Below are positions 26,998 to 35,385 of a stretch of DNA of 64,000 bases, in pieces. The DNA comes from Multivorans sp965116445 (GTDB lineage: Bacteria; Acidobacteriota; Thermoanaerobaculia; Multivoradales; Multivoraceae): assembly GCA_965116445.1 (NCBI GenBank), contig OZ220688.1, forward strand, positions 1,302,001-1,366,000. Direction: 5' to 3'. The notes beneath the pieces are model-generated. The model was not told the origin of the DNA. It did not search any database and saw only the letters and a program-made list of their open reading frames with translations. Each line of letters starts with the position of its first letter. The first letter of the stretch is position 1. A program made the translations under genes and the position numbers.

Positions 26998-27912
26998 TTA
27001 CCCGGCTTCCAGGTACGCGTCGATGATCTCGCCCAGCCGTTCCGGCGCGTCGAAGTGGACCATGTGGCCCGCCTCCGGGATCTCGACGTGGTGAACGTTG
27101 CGGAACAGGCGGACCCGTCGCTCGATCTCGTCCGGCGCGGCCGGCGTGTCGTGATCGATCCCGCCACGGCCCCGGTAGAACTCGGCGGAACGGCCTCCGG
27201 TGACCACGAGCACCGGGCAGGCAACCCACGGCCAGCGCTCCTCGGACAGCCGGCTCGACATCGTCAGCCCCGTCGTCTCGACCTGCGGGTCCCACTTCCA
27301 CTGCAGGCCGCCGTACGGATGCTCGGTCGTCCCGATCTCGACCAGGTGCCGCGCCAGGTCGTGGTCGAGGCCGGGATGGAACCGGCAGTACAGCCGCCAG
27401 GCGTCCTCCAGGTCCATCATCGGCCGCTTGTGGCCTCCGGGCCGCAAGAGGCTGGTATGCCCGTTCTGGAGGCGGAGCTGCCGGTTCTCCACCGGCATGT
27501 CGCTCTCCCGGAACGGCGCGCCGACGCCGTCGATGTTGACGACCACACTCGGCACGTCGGTGAACACCGCCGCGTAGTGACTGACGATCTGGCCGCCCAG
27601 GCTGTGGCCGACCAGCACCGGGCGCTCCAGTTGGAGCTGGAAGATGACCGCGTGCAGGTCGGCGATGAAATGCGGCAGGGCGTAGACCCCCGGCTTGCCG
27701 CTGTCGCCGTGACCGCGGAGATCGAAGGAAACGACCCGGTAACGGTCGCGGAACCGGTTCGCTACCGGCTCGAACGCCAGCGCCAGGTCCTGCATGCCGT
27801 GCAGCAGGACGAGAGGCGGCGCACCCTCGTTGCCGTAGTCGTAGACCTGCAATTCGATGCCGCCCGCTCCGGGCAGGCGCAGGCTCTGGGGCGAGGATGG
27901 GTTTTCCGGCAT
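26998..27912 (-). CDS. Alpha/beta-hydrolase
   Basis: A 304-residue cytosolic alpha/beta hydrolase. The oxyanion motif is VLLHGMQD, the strand-turn motif is FDLRGHGDSGKPG, the nucleophile elbow is VGHSLGGQIV (Ser), and the catalytic His is in PEAGHMVHFDAPE. There is no signal peptide. It sits immediately upstream of an acyl-CoA dehydrogenase gene and is likely co-transcribed, so a thioesterase- or ester-cleaving role in the same catabolic route is possible but unproven. Confidence 0.88.
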   Translation of the reverse strand: MPENPSSPQSLRLPGAGGIELQVYDYGNEGAPPLVLLHGMQDLALAFEPVANRFRDRYRVVSFDLRGHGDSGKPGVYALPHFIADLHAVIFQLQLERPVLVGHSLGGQIVSHYAAVFTDVPSVVVNIDGVGAPFRESDMPVENRQLRLQNGHTSLLRPGGHKRPMMDLEDAWRLYCRFHPGLDHDLARHLVEIGTTEHPYGGLQWKWDPQVETTGLTMSSRLSEERWPWVACPVLVVTGGRSAEFYRGRGGIDHDTPAAPDEIERRVRLFRNVHHVEIPEAGHMVHFDAPERLGEIIDAYLEAG

Positions 27913-28005
27913 GGTGCGGGAGGATACGCCAAGCCCGACGAACGTCCCGGCCCGGGGCGGTATCCTTGCCGCTTCACCATGATCGAGCCCCGGAGGAGAT
28001 ACGAG

Positions 28006-28542
28006 ATGAAGAGAATCCAGTGGATCGCAGCTGCGGCGGCCGTCCTCCTGCTTCCCGCGGCAGCGCCGGCGTCCGACGAGTTGACCGCCGAGAAGGCGTT
28101 CGAACGCCTCAAGGCGCTGGCCGGCACCTGGGAGGGTTCGGCCAGCGGCGAGGGCGCGGAGGCCGCGGCCGAGGCGGACGCGACCGGCAAGGTCGTCCAC
28201 GAGTTCGAGGTCACGGCCAGCGGCCATGTGCTGATGGAGCGCATGGGGCCGGACACCGAGTACGAGATGGTCAACATGTACCACCTCGACGGTTCCGACC
28301 TCGTCCTCACCCACTACTGCTCGGGCGGCAACCAGCCGAAGATGAGGTTCAACGCCGCCACCAGCGCTCCGAACCGCCTGGTCTTCGACTTCGACGGCGG
28401 CACGAACCTGGAGACCACGCCCAGCCACATCCACTCGGCAGAGATCCGGCTCGACGGCAAGGACCGGCTCGACAGCGCCTGGATGGCCCATGAGGGAGAT
28501 ACGGAAGCGGGCACGATGACCTTCCACCTCAGGCGACGCTGA
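28006..28542 (+). CDS. Exported lipocalin/DUF1579-like protein
   Basis: A 178-residue protein with a signal peptide (WIAAAAAVLLLPAAAPAS). The mature part begins with a helix (AEKAFERLKALAGTWEG) and continues in alternating beta strands (HEFEVTASGHVLMERM, YEMVNMYHLDGSDLVLTHYC). That resembles small beta-barrel proteins in which LxGTWEG opens the barrel, such as DUF1579 or nitrobindin-like families. The ribosome-binding site GGAGGAG precedes ATG 28006. No enzymatic motif is evident. Confidence 0.65.
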   Translation: MKRIQWIAAAAAVLLLPAAAPASDELTAEKAFERLKALAGTWEGSASGEGAEAAAEADATGKVVHEFEVTASGHVLMERMGPDTEYEMVNMYHLDGSDLVLTHYCSGGNQPKMRFNAATSAPNRLVFDFDGGTNLETTPSHIHSAEIRLDGKDRLDSAWMAHEGDTEAGTMTFHLRRR

Positions 28543-28577
28543 GGAGTTCGGGGCGGTCCGAGCGGCGCGGGTTGCAG

Positions 28578-28621
28578 TTGCCCGACGCCATGCATGTGCC
28601 TACAATGGTCACATGGTGACC
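28578..28621 (+). promoter_or_regulatory. Promoter and operator of the phd-vapC pair, probably leaderless
   Basis: TTGCCC (28578-28583) and TACAAT (28601-28606) are separated by exactly 17 bp. The inverted repeat GGTCAC-ATG-GTGACC (28607-28621) follows at once, with the start codon as its spacer. The transcription start would fall at or next to the ATG, so the mRNA has little or no leader. A repeat in this place is what an autorepressing antitoxin would need. Confidence 0.6.
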
Positions 28622-28897
28622 GTTGGAGCGAGAGAACTCAAGACGAGGCTGGGCACCTATCTCCGAAGAGTGCGTGAGGGATCGGTGATTCTCGTGACCG
28701 AACGAGGGCGACCGGTCGCCGAACTCAGGCCGCTGTCGAAAGCCGCATCGGACGAGGGGGAGAAGCTCCTCGACCTCGCGGCCAGGGGACTGGTGACCCT
28801 GGGGACCGCCCGCCTTACGGCGTCCATCGAACCGGTTCCGGTGCGCGGCCGCTCGGTCGCAGACACGATCGTCGAGGAGCGAGCCGACCGGTTCTGA
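28613..28897 (+). CDS. Type II antitoxin, Phd/YefM family
   Basis: A 94-residue antitoxin. The N-terminal DNA-binding part begins VTVGARELKTRLGTYLRRVREG and continues ILVTERGRPVAELRPL, the Phd/YefM signature. The C-terminal part (LTASIEPVPVRGRSVADTIVEERADRF) would wrap around the toxin. Its stop overlaps the next ATG (TGATG), the usual antitoxin-toxin coupling. It is expected to repress its own promoter through the palindrome covering the start codon. Confidence 0.9.
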   Translation: MVTVGARELKTRLGTYLRRVREGSVILVTERGRPVAELRPLSKAASDEGEKLLDLAARGLVTLGTARLTASIEPVPVRGRSVADTIVEERADRF

Positions 28898-29328
28898 TGC
28901 TGTTCCTCGACGCGAGCGCTCTGGTGAAGCGGTACGTCGAGGAAGACGGATCGGACTTCGTCATCGAAGTCATGGCCGGGCAACCCGTAGCCATCAGTCG
29001 GCTCTCGACGACCGAGGTTGTCTCGGCGATCTGTCGGCGCTGCCGCGAAGGCGACATGCGGGTCGAGGAGCGCGAAGCCGCCCTGCTCTCTCTCGACACC
29101 GAGCGCCCGGCCTTCCATGTCGTCGAACTCACCGAGGAGATCACGACGAGGGCCGCGGCGCTGCTGCGCCGGCACCCGCTGCGCGGGAGCGATTCGGTAC
29201 AGCTTGCCTCCTGCCTGTTGCTGGCCGATGAGTTGGGAACGCCTGCGCGCCTCGTTGCGTTCGACGAACGCCTCGTGGGCGCCGCCCATGCAGAGGGTGT
29301 CGAATGCCTGGCCACCAGCGCCCCGTAG
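28897..29328 (+). CDS. vapC: Type II toxin, VapC-like PIN-domain RNase
   Basis: A 143-residue PIN-domain protein, the ribonuclease toxin of the pair. Acidic residues of the Mg2+ site are visible in LFLDASALVKRYV (D5), STTEVVSAI (E), LRGSDSVQLASCL (D) and VAFDERLVGAA (D). The frame is intact, with start overlapping the antitoxin stop. RNA target unknown. Confidence 0.9.
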   Translation: MLFLDASALVKRYVEEDGSDFVIEVMAGQPVAISRLSTTEVVSAICRRCREGDMRVEEREAALLSLDTERPAFHVVELTEEITTRAAALLRRHPLRGSDSVQLASCLLLADELGTPARLVAFDERLVGAAHAEGVECLATSAP

Positions 29329-29405
29329 AGCCGCCAAACCGTTCGCAGGCGCGGGAGTTACACTCCAGCGCGAGACACTCACCGACAGCCCGGAGACTTG
29401 ACGAG

Positions 29406-31457
29406 ATGATCGCGCCCGGAAACCCCAACGGCGGCAACGGCCTCTACGGCGCCCACGGCCGCGCCCTCGTCGTCGACCTTTCGACCGGCGAGCACCGCGT
29501 GGAGACGATCCCGGCGGACGTCTTCCGCCAGTACCTGGGCGGCTACGGTCTCGGCGCCTGGCTGATGTGGAAGCACTTCCCCGCCGGCGCCGAGGCGACG
29601 GCGCCAGAGGCCTGCTTCGCCCTCGTCTCGGGTCTGCTCACGGGGCTCCGCACGCCGTTCTCGGGGCGCATTCAGATCGTCGGCAAGTCGCCGCTCACCG
29701 GCACCTGGGCCGACTCGAACTCCGGGGGCAGCACGGCGATCCACCTGCGCCATGCCGGCTACGACGCGCTCATCGTGCGCGGACGGGCCGTCGAACCGTC
29801 GGTGCTCGTCGTTCGCTCCGACGGGGTCTCGGTGGAACCCGCCGGCGATCTGTGGGGTATGCAGATTCCTGAAGCCTTCGACGCCCTCCAGGAGCGCTAC
29901 GGCACGAAGTTCCGTGTCGGCGTGTCGGCGATCGGCCCGGCCGGCGAACGCGGCGCCCGCATCGCCTCGGTGATGAACGATCGCTACCACGCCTTCGGAC
30001 GCCAGGGGTTCGGGGCCATCTTCGGCTCGAAGAACCTGAAGGCCGTGGTTGTGGACGGCGGGGAGAACACCGGCGACACAGTGCCGATCCGCGACGAAAA
30101 GCGCTTCCGCGCCCTGTGCGACGGAGTCAACCGCGAGTACCGAAGCGACATCAGCTTGCCGATGCGGCTCGTCGTCAAGATGGCGACGCCGAAGAAGCAC
30201 CTCGGCTTCATGTACCGGATGTTCGCGAAGTTCGGGATCAAGATCGAGTCGCCGCAGCCGGCGATGCGGCAACTGTGGGCGGACCGGGGAACGACGGCGG
30301 CGGTGGCGCTGTCGGTCGAGAACGGCGACGCGCCGCTCAAGAACTGGACCGGCGTCGGCGCTCGCGATTTCCCGCTCTCGAAGAAGGGCTGGAAGCTCGA
30401 CGGCGCGGAGGTCGACAAACTGATCACGAAGAAACTGAGCTGCGGCGACTGCCCGGCACCCTGCAAGGGGATCGTCGGCGTGAAGAGCCGTGGCCTGTCG
30501 GACGTGCGCCGCCCGGACTACGAGACGATCGTCGGCTTCGGGGCCAACATCCTGAACGACGACCTGGAGCTCGTCACCGCCTGCCACGACGCGTGCAACC
30601 GCTACGGCATGGACGCCGTGAGCTCAAGCGCCACGATCGCCTGGGTGTGCGAGGCCCTGGAGCGCGGCGACCTCACCGCCGACGATCTCGACGGCGTAGA
30701 CATGCGCTGGGGCAACGGCGAGGGCGCGCTTGCCCTCACGGTCAAGATGGGCGAAGGCGAGGGCTGCGGGCAGTGGCTCCGGCACGGCCTCGCTTCCGCG
30801 TCGCGGCACGTCGGCCGCGGCACTGAGGCCTACGCGGTTCACGTCGGCGGCCAGGAGCCCGCGTACCACGACCCGCGATTCACCTCCCTCATGGGCGTGA
30901 CCTACATCTCCGATCCGACGCCCGGCCGGCACACCGCCGGCTCCGCGTCCTGGAACGAGACCTTCGGCGCCGCCTTCCCGCTGCCCGAGGCCGCCCCGAA
31001 GGACGAAGTTCAGATCGCCTGGAAGGGCACGAAGAACAAGGGTGTCGCCCAGGCCCACCACAGCAACGCCCACCAGACCCTGAACGGCCTCGGCCTGTGC
31101 ATGTTCACCGGCCTCACCGGCGGCCTGCCCTGGGTGGACATGGTGAACGCCCTGACCGGGTGGGGCGTGGACCAGAAGGAGCTGCTGCTCTGCGGCGAGC
31201 GGATCCAGAACCTGCGCAACGCCTTCAACGTCCGCGAGGGGGTCCGGCCCGCGGACTTTCAGCCCCACGCCCGGATGATGGGCGAGGGCGACGGGCTGCT
31301 CGAAGCCGGTCCGCTGGCCGGTGTGCAGGCGCCGCTCGAACAGTTGAAGCGGGACTACTACCAGGCGATGGACTGGGATTCCGACACCGGCCGGCTCGGG
31401 CGGGAGCGCGCCGAGCAACTGGGAATGGCCGAGTTGCTGGACTCCCAACTGGCCTGA
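29406..31457 (+). CDS. Aldehyde:ferredoxin oxidoreductase family enzyme
   Basis: A 683-residue tungsten/molybdenum bis-pyranopterin enzyme that oxidises aldehydes to acids, with ferredoxin as partner. The N-terminal cofactor domain has LVVDLSTGEHRVETIP, GGYGLGAWLMW and FSGRIQIVGKSPLTGTWADSNSGG. The [4Fe-4S] ligands start at C346 in LSCGDCPAPCKG (C-x2-C-x3-C), with the fourth in LLLCGERIQNLRNAFNVREG. It is cytosolic. A MoaD-containing gene follows 24 bp later, which agrees with a need for pyranopterin. An upstream in-frame extension overlaps the vapC gene and is unlikely. Confidence 0.92.
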   Translation: MIAPGNPNGGNGLYGAHGRALVVDLSTGEHRVETIPADVFRQYLGGYGLGAWLMWKHFPAGAEATAPEACFALVSGLLTGLRTPFSGRIQIVGKSPLTGTWADSNSGGSTAIHLRHAGYDALIVRGRAVEPSVLVVRSDGVSVEPAGDLWGMQIPEAFDALQERYGTKFRVGVSAIGPAGERGARIASVMNDRYHAFGRQGFGAIFGSKNLKAVVVDGGENTGDTVPIRDEKRFRALCDGVNREYRSDISLPMRLVVKMATPKKHLGFMYRMFAKFGIKIESPQPAMRQLWADRGTTAAVALSVENGDAPLKNWTGVGARDFPLSKKGWKLDGAEVDKLITKKLSCGDCPAPCKGIVGVKSRGLSDVRRPDYETIVGFGANILNDDLELVTACHDACNRYGMDAVSSSATIAWVCEALERGDLTADDLDGVDMRWGNGEGALALTVKMGEGEGCGQWLRHGLASASRHVGRGTEAYAVHVGGQEPAYHDPRFTSLMGVTYISDPTPGRHTAGSASWNETFGAAFPLPEAAPKDEVQIAWKGTKNKGVAQAHHSNAHQTLNGLGLCMFTGLTGGLPWVDMVNALTGWGVDQKELLLCGERIQNLRNAFNVREGVRPADFQPHARMMGEGDGLLEAGPLAGVQAPLEQLKRDYYQAMDWDSDTGRLGRERAEQLGMAELLDSQLA

Positions 31458-31481
31458 CTCAGGCGTAGGTCGTTCTCCCCG

Positions 31482-33239
31482 ATGGGCCTTCTGCGCAGCC
31501 TCGTTCGTCCCCGTTCCGAAACGAAGATCCGTGTCCGCGTCCTGATCCGTGGCCGCATCGGAGCCGGCTGGCATGACGTCGACCGTACGTTCCGCCTGGC
31601 GGCCGGCGCCACGCTGGCGGAGCTCCTGCCGCTTGCCGACCGCGCCGGCGTACCGCTCTCCGAAGCAATCGAGAATTCCCCGCACCTGCGCGACACGCTG
31701 ATGATCAACGGCGAGCGTTGCCCGCTGGAGAGCAACCGCGAACGGCCGCTCCAGGACCGCGACGAGATCTACCTGCTCGCACCGGTGGCCGGCGGCAGCG
31801 GCCGCGACGCCCGGACCCCGGACAGCTTCGAGGCCAGGCTGGAGTCCGTACTTCGGCGGGAGATCGCGGGTTGCAGACGACTGGCCGCCGTCGAACGTCT
31901 CTCCGGCGGCGCCAGCCAGGAGACCTACCGCCTGCGGATCGAAACCGAGGCCGGCGATCGCCAGCTCGCCCTCCGGCGATCCCAGGGCGGCAAGCAGGAA
32001 GAAGCCCGTGCCGTCGAGCGCAGCGCACCGGGACTTCGGATCGAGGCGAAGCTGATGCAGGTCGCCCGCGAGAACGGCATCCCCGAACCCGAAGTGTTCT
32101 ACGTGCTGGAGCCCGCCGACGAACTCGGCGGCGGTTTCGTCATGGAATGGCTCGACGGCATCGCCCTCGGCGCGCGAATCGTCCGCTCCCCGGACCTCGC
32201 CGAGGTACGCCCCAAGCTGGCCCGGCAATGCGGCGAAATCCTCGGCCGGCTGCACACGATCGACCTGGAAGCCCACGGCCTCGACCGCGATCTGGCAAGC
32301 CTGAGCGCGGCGGACTTCATCGAGCAGACCCGCGGACGCTACGAAGCCCTCGACACGCCGCAGCCGATGATCGACTTCACCGCCCGCTGGCTGATGGAGA
32401 ACCTGCCTGAGTCGCCTGATCAGACCCTGGTCCACAACGACTTCCGCAACGGCAACCTGATGGTCGACCGGACAGGCGTCAACGCGGTGCTCGACTGGGA
32501 GATCGCCCACATCGGCGACCCGATGCGCGATCTGGGCTGGATCTGCACGAACTCCTGGCGCTACGGCGCGGGACCCGAGCTGCCGGTCGGCGGCTTCGGC
32601 ACGTACGAGGACCTGTTCGCCGGCTACGAGGCGACCAGTGGCAAGGCGGTAGACCTGAAGCGCGTGCAGTACTGGGAGGTGTTCGGCTCCTTCTGGTGGG
32701 CCGTTTCGACCCTCGGCATGACACAGCACTACCGTCAGGGGCTGGACCGTTCGGTCGAGCGCGTCACGATCGGCCGCCGGACGACGGAGTGCCAGGTCGA
32801 CTGCGTCAACCTCCTGATCCCCGGTCCGGTGGAACTCGTCGCGGCGCCCGAGCAGCTCCCGGACCCCGACATGCCGCGGCTCGAGGAACTCGTCGGGGCG
32901 ACGCGCGACTTCCTGCACGGTCAGGTGAGGGACGAAACCGCCGGGCGCACCCGCTTCCATGCCCTGGTCGCCGGCAACGCGCTCGACATCGTCTACCGGG
33001 ACCTTCACTCCGGCACCGAGCACCGCCGCCGCGAGCACAAGCGTCTGCGCCGTCTGCTCGACGCCGAGGGCTCGCTGCTGGAACTGCGATGGAAGCTGGT
33101 CCGCGCGATCCGCGAGGACGCCATCGGGCTCGGCGACACCGGCCTCCACGATCATCTTCGCGCCACCGTGGTCAACCAGATCGCGATCGATCAGCCGAAG
33201 TACTCAGGCTTCAAGACCGCCGCGGCGCGGCGGGCCTGA
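31482..33239 (+). CDS. MoaD-like domain fused to an APH-type kinase and a C-terminal DUF6285-like domain
   Basis: A 585-residue fusion. Residues ~15-105 are a MoaD/ThiS beta-grasp domain (TFRLAAGATLAELLPLADRAG, DEIYLLAPVAGG) that ends in the double glycine G104-G105 needed for thiocarboxylation. Without a stop it continues into an aminoglycoside-phosphotransferase-like kinase (SGGASQETYRL; Brenner motif LVHNDFRNGNL with H318, D320, N325; VLDWEIAHIGDP). A helical tail of about 110 residues (VGATRDFLHGQV...) resembles domains that follow such kinases in CoA-catabolic clusters. It lies directly after the AOR gene. MoaD must normally end at the Gly-Gly, so cleavage after G105 is expected. A sequencing frameshift seems unlikely because both domains share one frame. 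Confidence 0.8.
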   Translation: MGLLRSLVRPRSETKIRVRVLIRGRIGAGWHDVDRTFRLAAGATLAELLPLADRAGVPLSEAIENSPHLRDTLMINGERCPLESNRERPLQDRDEIYLLAPVAGGSGRDARTPDSFEARLESVLRREIAGCRRLAAVERLSGGASQETYRLRIETEAGDRQLALRRSQGGKQEEARAVERSAPGLRIEAKLMQVARENGIPEPEVFYVLEPADELGGGFVMEWLDGIALGARIVRSPDLAEVRPKLARQCGEILGRLHTIDLEAHGLDRDLASLSAADFIEQTRGRYEALDTPQPMIDFTARWLMENLPESPDQTLVHNDFRNGNLMVDRTGVNAVLDWEIAHIGDPMRDLGWICTNSWRYGAGPELPVGGFGTYEDLFAGYEATSGKAVDLKRVQYWEVFGSFWWAVSTLGMTQHYRQGLDRSVERVTIGRRTTECQVDCVNLLIPGPVELVAAPEQLPDPDMPRLEELVGATRDFLHGQVRDETAGRTRFHALVAGNALDIVYRDLHSGTEHRRREHKRLRRLLDAEGSLLELRWKLVRAIREDAIGLGDTGLHDHLRATVVNQIAIDQPKYSGFKTAAARRA

Positions 33240-33312
33240 CTCGGGCCGAACGTTTCCCGAAGCTATAGTCAGCGAAAACGTCGTGTCGCAGAAGATTCCC
33301 CGGAGGACGCCA

Positions 33313-33915
33313 ATGAAGACGTATGCCATCCGCAAAACCGCCATCTCCGTCCTCGCCCTGGCACTCGTGGCCACGTCGGCTTCGGCCCAGTGGCAACGAC
33401 GCGAGACCGGGCCGAGAATTCCACCAGTCGAAGACGTGCAGAGCATCAACCTGATCCGCACGCTCTCGCATCATCCTCCCCTGATGGAGGCCTGGGGTCC
33501 CTTCGGTGGCTACATCCTGCGCGGCAGCACCCTCCCCGACCGCGACCGCGAGATGATCATTCTGCGCACCGCGTGGCTGAACGGGGCCGAGTACGAGTGG
33601 GGGTACCACGCCCGGGCCGGGAAGGCGGCCGGGATGACGGACGAGGAGGTCCGCAACGTCGCCGTGGGCGAGAACGCCGGACCCTGGAGCAGCTTCGAGC
33701 GCTACCTCCTCCGCGCCGCGACCGAATTGCACCGGAACTCCGCGATCTCCGAGCGGACCTGGGCCTTCCTGAAGGCCCGCTACAGCGACCAGCAGATGAT
33801 CGACCTCATCTTCACGGTCGGCCAGTACCGCATGGTCTCGATGGCTCTCAGGAGCATTGGCGTCGAACTGGACGAAGGCCTCGAGCCGTTCCCCGAAGAC
33901 GTGCCGAGGCGTTAG
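33313..33915 (+). CDS. Exported carboxymuconolactone decarboxylase-like protein
   Basis: A 200-residue protein with a signal peptide (ISVLALALVATSASA). The AhpD/CMD core is visible: LMEAWGPFGGYILRGSTLPDRDREMIILRTAWLNGAEYEWGYHARAGKAAGMTDEEV. The peroxidase-type CxxC is replaced by 'EYEWGYH', so it is not a classical AhpD. A TATAGT -10-like hexamer lies at 33264-33269, and GGAGG precedes the ATG. The function is undefined beyond the family. Confidence 0.82.
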   Translation: MKTYAIRKTAISVLALALVATSASAQWQRRETGPRIPPVEDVQSINLIRTLSHHPPLMEAWGPFGGYILRGSTLPDRDREMIILRTAWLNGAEYEWGYHARAGKAAGMTDEEVRNVAVGENAGPWSSFERYLLRAATELHRNSAISERTWAFLKARYSDQQMIDLIFTVGQYRMVSMALRSIGVELDEGLEPFPEDVPRR

Positions 33916-33937
33916 AGCGGCGCTCGAGTCCGGAGCC

Positions 33938-34030
33938 CGGCGCTTCGCGCCGGATGCCGGCGGGGACGCCGGCGCACCCAGTGTGGAACGCCCTGCAAGC
34001 CGCAGCCGGCGGGCACGCCGGTGCACCCAG
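33938..34030. repeat. Dispersed GC-rich repeat, about two units
   Basis: The first unit (33938-33983) matches 18066-18112. A second, shorter unit (GCAGCCGGCGGGCACGCCGG followed by TGCACCCAG) follows after a ~22-bp spacer. The repeat fills the gap between two convergent genes and ends within one base of the oxidoreductase stop. Confidence 0.75.
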
Positions 34031-34948
34031 TTACCTGGCCAGGCGTTCGCGGACTTCGCCGAGGCGTCCGATCGAATCGAGCACGCGAGCCGGGTTCTGC
34101 ACCAGGTGCCGGACGACTACCTCGTCGTAACCCATCGCACCCAGCTCAGCGAACGCGGTTGCGACCCGTTCCACGTCGCCAACGATGAGCGCCTCCGGCG
34201 GGAAGCCCCGATAGCCGCGAGCGATCATCTTCCCCCCCAGGGTCTCGGCTTCCTCCGCCGTCTCGCCGACGTAGATGTCGCGCCGGATCGCGCATACGCC
34301 GACCGGGCAGTTGTGCCGCTCACAGGCCTCCCGGTAGAGCCCGAGTTGATCCACCGCCTCAGCGGGCGCCAACCCCGGCGCGGCCAGCCAGCCGTCTCCC
34401 AGCCGCGCCGCGCGGTCGATCGCCGGCGGCGCGGACGCGCCGATCCACACCTCGACCGGCTCCGGCGGACGGGGAGCGATCCGGGCCTCCCGCAGTTCGA
34501 AACGGTCGTTCTCGCCACCGGTTGTCACCGTCTCGCCCGCCCATAGGCGGCGGAGGATCGAGAGCGACTGCTCGAACCGCGACGGCCGCTGCCGAGCCGG
34601 GACGCCCATCGCCTCGAACTGGTTGTCGGCCGGGCCGATCGCGCACTGGAGGATGAACCGGCCCTCCATCACGCTGGCCAACGTCCCGACCTGCTCCGCG
34701 ACGATCAGCGGGTGCCACAGCGGCAGCAGGTACAGCGCGCCCGCGGGACGATCCCCCCACTCCGCCAGCATCCTGCCGAGGATCGCCGTGTTCTGGTAGT
34801 ACGGCCCCGGCGTCGCGTGATGGTCGCCCACGAACAAGGCATCCAGATCGGCGTCCCGGGCTGCCCGAGCACGGTCCACCATGCGAACCGCCCCCTCGCG
34901 GACATCGGTCACGTTGTACGCGCTCTGAACAGAAATGCTGACCCGCAT
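34031..34948 (-). CDS. LLM-class flavin-dependent oxidoreductase
   Basis: A 305-residue TIM-barrel enzyme of the luciferase-like (FMN or F420) group. Characteristic segments are ALFVGDHHATPGPYYQN, YLLPLWHPLIVAEQVGTLASVMEGRFILQCAIG, PSRFEQSLSILRRLW, PVEVWIGASAPPAIDRAARLGDGWL and a C-terminal Phe/Val-rich helix. The substrate and the flavin used cannot be decided from the sequence. It is convergent with the CMD gene and divergent from the small membrane-protein gene. Confidence 0.88.
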   Translation of the reverse strand: MRVSISVQSAYNVTDVREGAVRMVDRARAARDADLDALFVGDHHATPGPYYQNTAILGRMLAEWGDRPAGALYLLPLWHPLIVAEQVGTLASVMEGRFILQCAIGPADNQFEAMGVPARQRPSRFEQSLSILRRLWAGETVTTGGENDRFELREARIAPRPPEPVEVWIGASAPPAIDRAARLGDGWLAAPGLAPAEAVDQLGLYREACERHNCPVGVCAIRRDIYVGETAEEAETLGGKMIARGYRGFPPEALIVGDVERVATAFAELGAMGYDEVVVRHLVQNPARVLDSIGRLGEVRERLAR

Positions 34949-35103
34949 TGGCTACCCTCCACCGCCAATGTACTGCAATCCGAGGGCTGCTACGATTCGC
35001 TCCCCGAACCGAGATGGCGCGTTTCGCGCCACCTGTGAACCGGAGCGAGCGCCTTCAGAGGCGCTCGCAGCGGAACAACCCGCCACAACCTTGGGACCCT
35101 GAT

Positions 35104-35385
35104 ATGCCTGAACTGATCCTCGCCGCATACGTCTACCCCGCCGGCGCCCTGATCGCCGGCGTTCTCGGCGCCGCCGTCGGCGTCCTGGTCGTCATCATCA
35201 TCGCCGAGGGCGCCAGCACGGAACCCGTCGCGCGGCGGATGATTCCCATCTGGATGTGGCTCGTGTTCTGGACCCCGCTCGGTCTGATCCTGGTCATGAC
35301 CGACATGCCGGGCTGGCTCCGTACGCTGCTCTTCGTGATCCCCCTGGCTCTGACTATCGGACTGTTCAATCGGCGTGCAGCCTGA
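35104..35385 (+). CDS. Small integral membrane protein
   Basis: A 93-residue protein with about three hydrophobic spans: LAAYVYPAGALIAGVLGAAVGVLVVIIIA, WMWLVFWTPLGLILVM and LLFVIPLALTIGLF. No family is recognised. The ATG at 35104 follows 'TTGGGACC'. The last 11 bp overlap the GTG start of the downstream hydrolase, so the two are translationally coupled. Confidence 0.6.
   Translation: MPELILAAYVYPAGALIAGVLGAAVGVLVVIIIAEGASTEPVARRMIPIWMWLVFWTPLGLILVMTDMPGWLRTLLFVIPLALTIGLFNRRAA

Noticed and set aside
30624..33155. An 843-codon minus-strand frame over the AOR and MoaD-kinase genes
   Set aside because: No recognisable domains, and the plus-strand genes have full motif sets.
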